Shown here: positions 62,537 through 64,000 of the stretch, piece by piece | Layout of the letters: each line of letters starts with the position of its first letter | Numbering within the stretch: the stretch's first letter is position 1 | Source of the DNA: Flavobacterium gelatinilyticum | GTDB taxonomy: Bacteria > Bacteroidota > Bacteroidia > Flavobacteriales > Flavobacteriaceae | Length of the DNA stretch: 64,000 bases | Direction: 5' to 3' | Assembly: GCF_027111295.1 (NCBI RefSeq) | Contig: NZ_CP114287.1 | Coordinates: 868,001-932,000, forward strand | Notes under the pieces: model-generated | Told to the model about the DNA's origin: nothing | The model's database searches: none | Seen by the model: the letters and a program-made list of their open reading frames with translations, nothing else | Translations under genes and position numbers: made by a program

Positions 62537-62905
62537 ATGTATGAAAGAAAAATAATACCAAACTTAAACTGCGGACTTGACCTGATAGGTGAAGTATTGT
62601 ATGGAAAATGGAAAATACGCCTGCTTTGGTTTATCAATGAAGGCCATAAAAGACCAAGCGAATTGCAGCGTAAAATACCCGATGCTTCCAGAAGAGTTTT
62701 AAACATGCAATTAAACGAACTTGAAGAGCATGAACTTATTGTCAAGAAAATATATCCTGTTGTTCCTCCCAAGGTTGAGTACAGCCTGACCGAATTTGGC
62801 GAAAGTTTAATTCCCGTAATAGGACATTTAGGACGCTGGGGAGATGAAAATCAGGAACGGCTGAGAACTCTGATTGCCAAAAAATTTGTTCAGTTAAACA
62901 ATTAA
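62537..62905 (+). CDS. HxlR-family regulator
   Basis: 122 residues with the HxlR winged helix: CGLDLIGEVLYGKWKIRLLW (~13-32), RPSELQRKIPDASRRVLNMQ, LNELEEHELI and YPVVPPKVEYSLTEFG. HxlR proteins often sense aldehydes or redox changes through a Cys near the N-terminus; Cys13 here could serve. Probably controls the divergent SDR operon and possibly itself. Confidence 0.9.
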   Translation: MYERKIIPNLNCGLDLIGEVLYGKWKIRLLWFINEGHKRPSELQRKIPDASRRVLNMQLNELEEHELIVKKIYPVVPPKVEYSLTEFGESLIPVIGHLGRWGDENQERLRTLIAKKFVQLNN

Positions 62906-62990
62906 TCCTTTCTAATACCATGTAAGCCTCTTTTTGTGTTCTAGTTTCTTTTCTTAATCTAGATTAATCGAAGTTCCTTTTTAGCCGTAA

Positions 62991-62998
62991 TATATTTG
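62991..62998 (+). promoter_or_regulatory. Candidate -7 box for the alpha/beta hydrolase gene
   Basis: TATATTTG fits TAnnTTTG, 115 bases before the ATG at 63113; the remaining 207-base gap holds nothing else. Confidence 0.4.
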
Positions 62999-63112
62999 CA
63001 CTGTAAACATAAACAAACAGCATATTATTTATCTAATATGTTAAAAAGTAAAAAATAATTATCAAAAATTAAAGTTACTAATACAATACATTAATCTTAA
63101 AAATTAAAAGTT

Positions 63113-63928
63113 ATGAGCACATTTACAGTAAAAGACGGAACACAAATTTATTACAAAGACTGGGGAAAAGGACAACCTGTAGTATTTCACCACGGATGGC
63201 CTTTATCCAGCGATGACTGGGATGCACAAATGATGTTTTTCCTGCAGCAAGGCTACCGCGTAATTGCTCACGACAGAAGAGGACACGGACGTTCAGGTCA
63301 GAGTTCTGAAGGAAATAACATGGAAACCTACGCTTCTGACATTGCTGAATTAACTGAATTTCTGGATTTGAAAGATGCAATTCACGTAGGGCATTCAACA
63401 GGAGGCGGCGAAGTAATACGTTACGCGGCAAAATACGGAAAAGGACGTATTGCAAAAGCAGTAATCATTAGCGCCGTAACCCCAATAATGATTCAAAGCG
63501 AATCGAATCCGGAAGGAGTTCCATTGTCAGTTTTTGACGAAATCAGAAAAGGAACCGGATTTAACCGAGCACAATATTTTCATGATTTTCCTATTGCTTT
63601 TTACGGCTGGAACCGTGAAGGACAAACGGTTCAGGAAGGTATAAAACAAAACTGGTGGCGTCAGGGAATGATGGGTTCTGTACTGGCTCATTATGAAGGT
63701 ATCAAAGCGTTCTCTGAATCTGACTTTACAGAAGATCTTAAAAGTTTAGATATTCCGGTTCTGGTATTGCACGGAGAAGACGACCAGATTGTACCTTACG
63801 ATCAGGCGCCGAGGGCTGCTAAACTTCTTAAAAACGGAAAATTAATCTCATACCCTGGATTTTCTCATGGTATGCCTACCACAGAAGCAGAAACTATCAA
63901 CAATGATATTTTGGCTTTTATAAAGTAA
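63113..63928 (+). CDS. Alpha/beta hydrolase of the non-heme chloroperoxidase/arylesterase type
   Basis: 271 residues. Oxyanion motif HHGWP (26-30), nucleophile Ser95 in GHSTGG, Asp in HGEDDQIVP (~224), His in SHGMP (~253). Length and the FHHGWPLSSDDWD and AHDRRGHGRS blocks match cofactor-free haloperoxidases/aryl esterases. Cytosolic. It may belong to the same stress-response neighbourhood as the HxlR/SDR genes. Confidence 0.9.
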   Translation: MSTFTVKDGTQIYYKDWGKGQPVVFHHGWPLSSDDWDAQMMFFLQQGYRVIAHDRRGHGRSGQSSEGNNMETYASDIAELTEFLDLKDAIHVGHSTGGGEVIRYAAKYGKGRIAKAVIISAVTPIMIQSESNPEGVPLSVFDEIRKGTGFNRAQYFHDFPIAFYGWNREGQTVQEGIKQNWWRQGMMGSVLAHYEGIKAFSESDFTEDLKSLDIPVLVLHGEDDQIVPYDQAPRAAKLLKNGKLISYPGFSHGMPTTEAETINNDILAFIK

Positions 63929-63942
63929 ATTTTAAGTAATTT

Positions 63943-63985
63943 AAAACTGCCTGTAAAACAAAATTTACAGGCAGTTTTTCTTTTT
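63943..63985 (+). terminator. Intrinsic terminator
   Basis: aaaactgcctgtaaa / tttacaggcagtttt, 15-base stem plus T-rich tail. Confidence 0.85.
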
Positions 63986-64000
63986 AATAACTTTAATAGA

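Overview
The window reads as chromosomal DNA of a Flavobacterium-like member of the Bacteroidota. The evidence is AT-rich sequence with A-rich leaders lacking Shine-Dalgarno sites, promoter boxes of the TAnnTTTG type, two proteins ending in type IX secretion (T9SS) sorting domains, SusC-style carboxypeptidase-regulatory folds, and many AraC-family regulators. No rRNA, tRNA, CRISPR array or intact prophage was seen.

Region 1 (1-14.2 kb) is an accessory island. About eleven genes, all on the minus strand, lie as separate cassettes divided by copies of a REP-like palindrome family and a second GC-rich palindrome family. One REP copy still carries its presumed mobiliser, a REP-associated tyrosine transposase (RAYT, 3693-4226). 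Most other copies are internal-deletion derivatives that keep only the palindromes and the last codons of that gene. Several cassettes open with a short truncated coding tail that stops within a few bases of the start of an intact gene. This is the arrangement expected of displaced toxin C-terminus/immunity modules of polymorphic toxin systems. No toxin N-terminal region is in the window, so the immunity role is an inference. The island also holds two secreted paralogues with an almost identical leader and N-terminus but diverged C-termini, and two large multi-spanning membrane paralogues.

Region 2 (14.2-22.9 kb) holds ordinary genes: a PheP-like permease, a DUF1826-like protein, an RBBP9-type hydrolase preceded by 17 CAA repeats, a membrane-anchored AraC regulator, a small outer-membrane barrel, a secreted aspartoacylase-like metalloenzyme and a secreted unknown.

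Region 3 (22.9-35.9 kb) is a surface operon on the minus strand: a secreted phage tail-collar-domain protein, a 2839-residue LamG-containing T9SS cargo, a secreted protein sharing one domain with the giant, and a lipoprotein. A divergent TPR/transmembrane/HTH regulator is the probable controller.

Region 4 (36-46.8 kb): a DMT exporter, a secreted LamG-like (DUF1080-type) protein with a divergent AraC gene, a tightly overlapped molybdate operon (modA, double-Mop protein, modB, modC), an S41 protease, an AraC gene, and a three-gene operon with a MocR regulator and a GNAT acetyltransferase.

Region 5 (46.8-64 kb): small redox and stress units, each paired with its own regulator. These are a luciferase-like monooxygenase, an aldo/keto reductase with AraC, a TetR-SDR operon with a repeated candidate operator, an SDR/NTF2-like unit divergent from an HxlR gene, and an alpha/beta hydrolase. 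Also present are a 1.2-kb-residue FG-GAP T9SS protein, an AEC transporter divergent from an AraC gene, a TPR protein and polyphosphate kinase.
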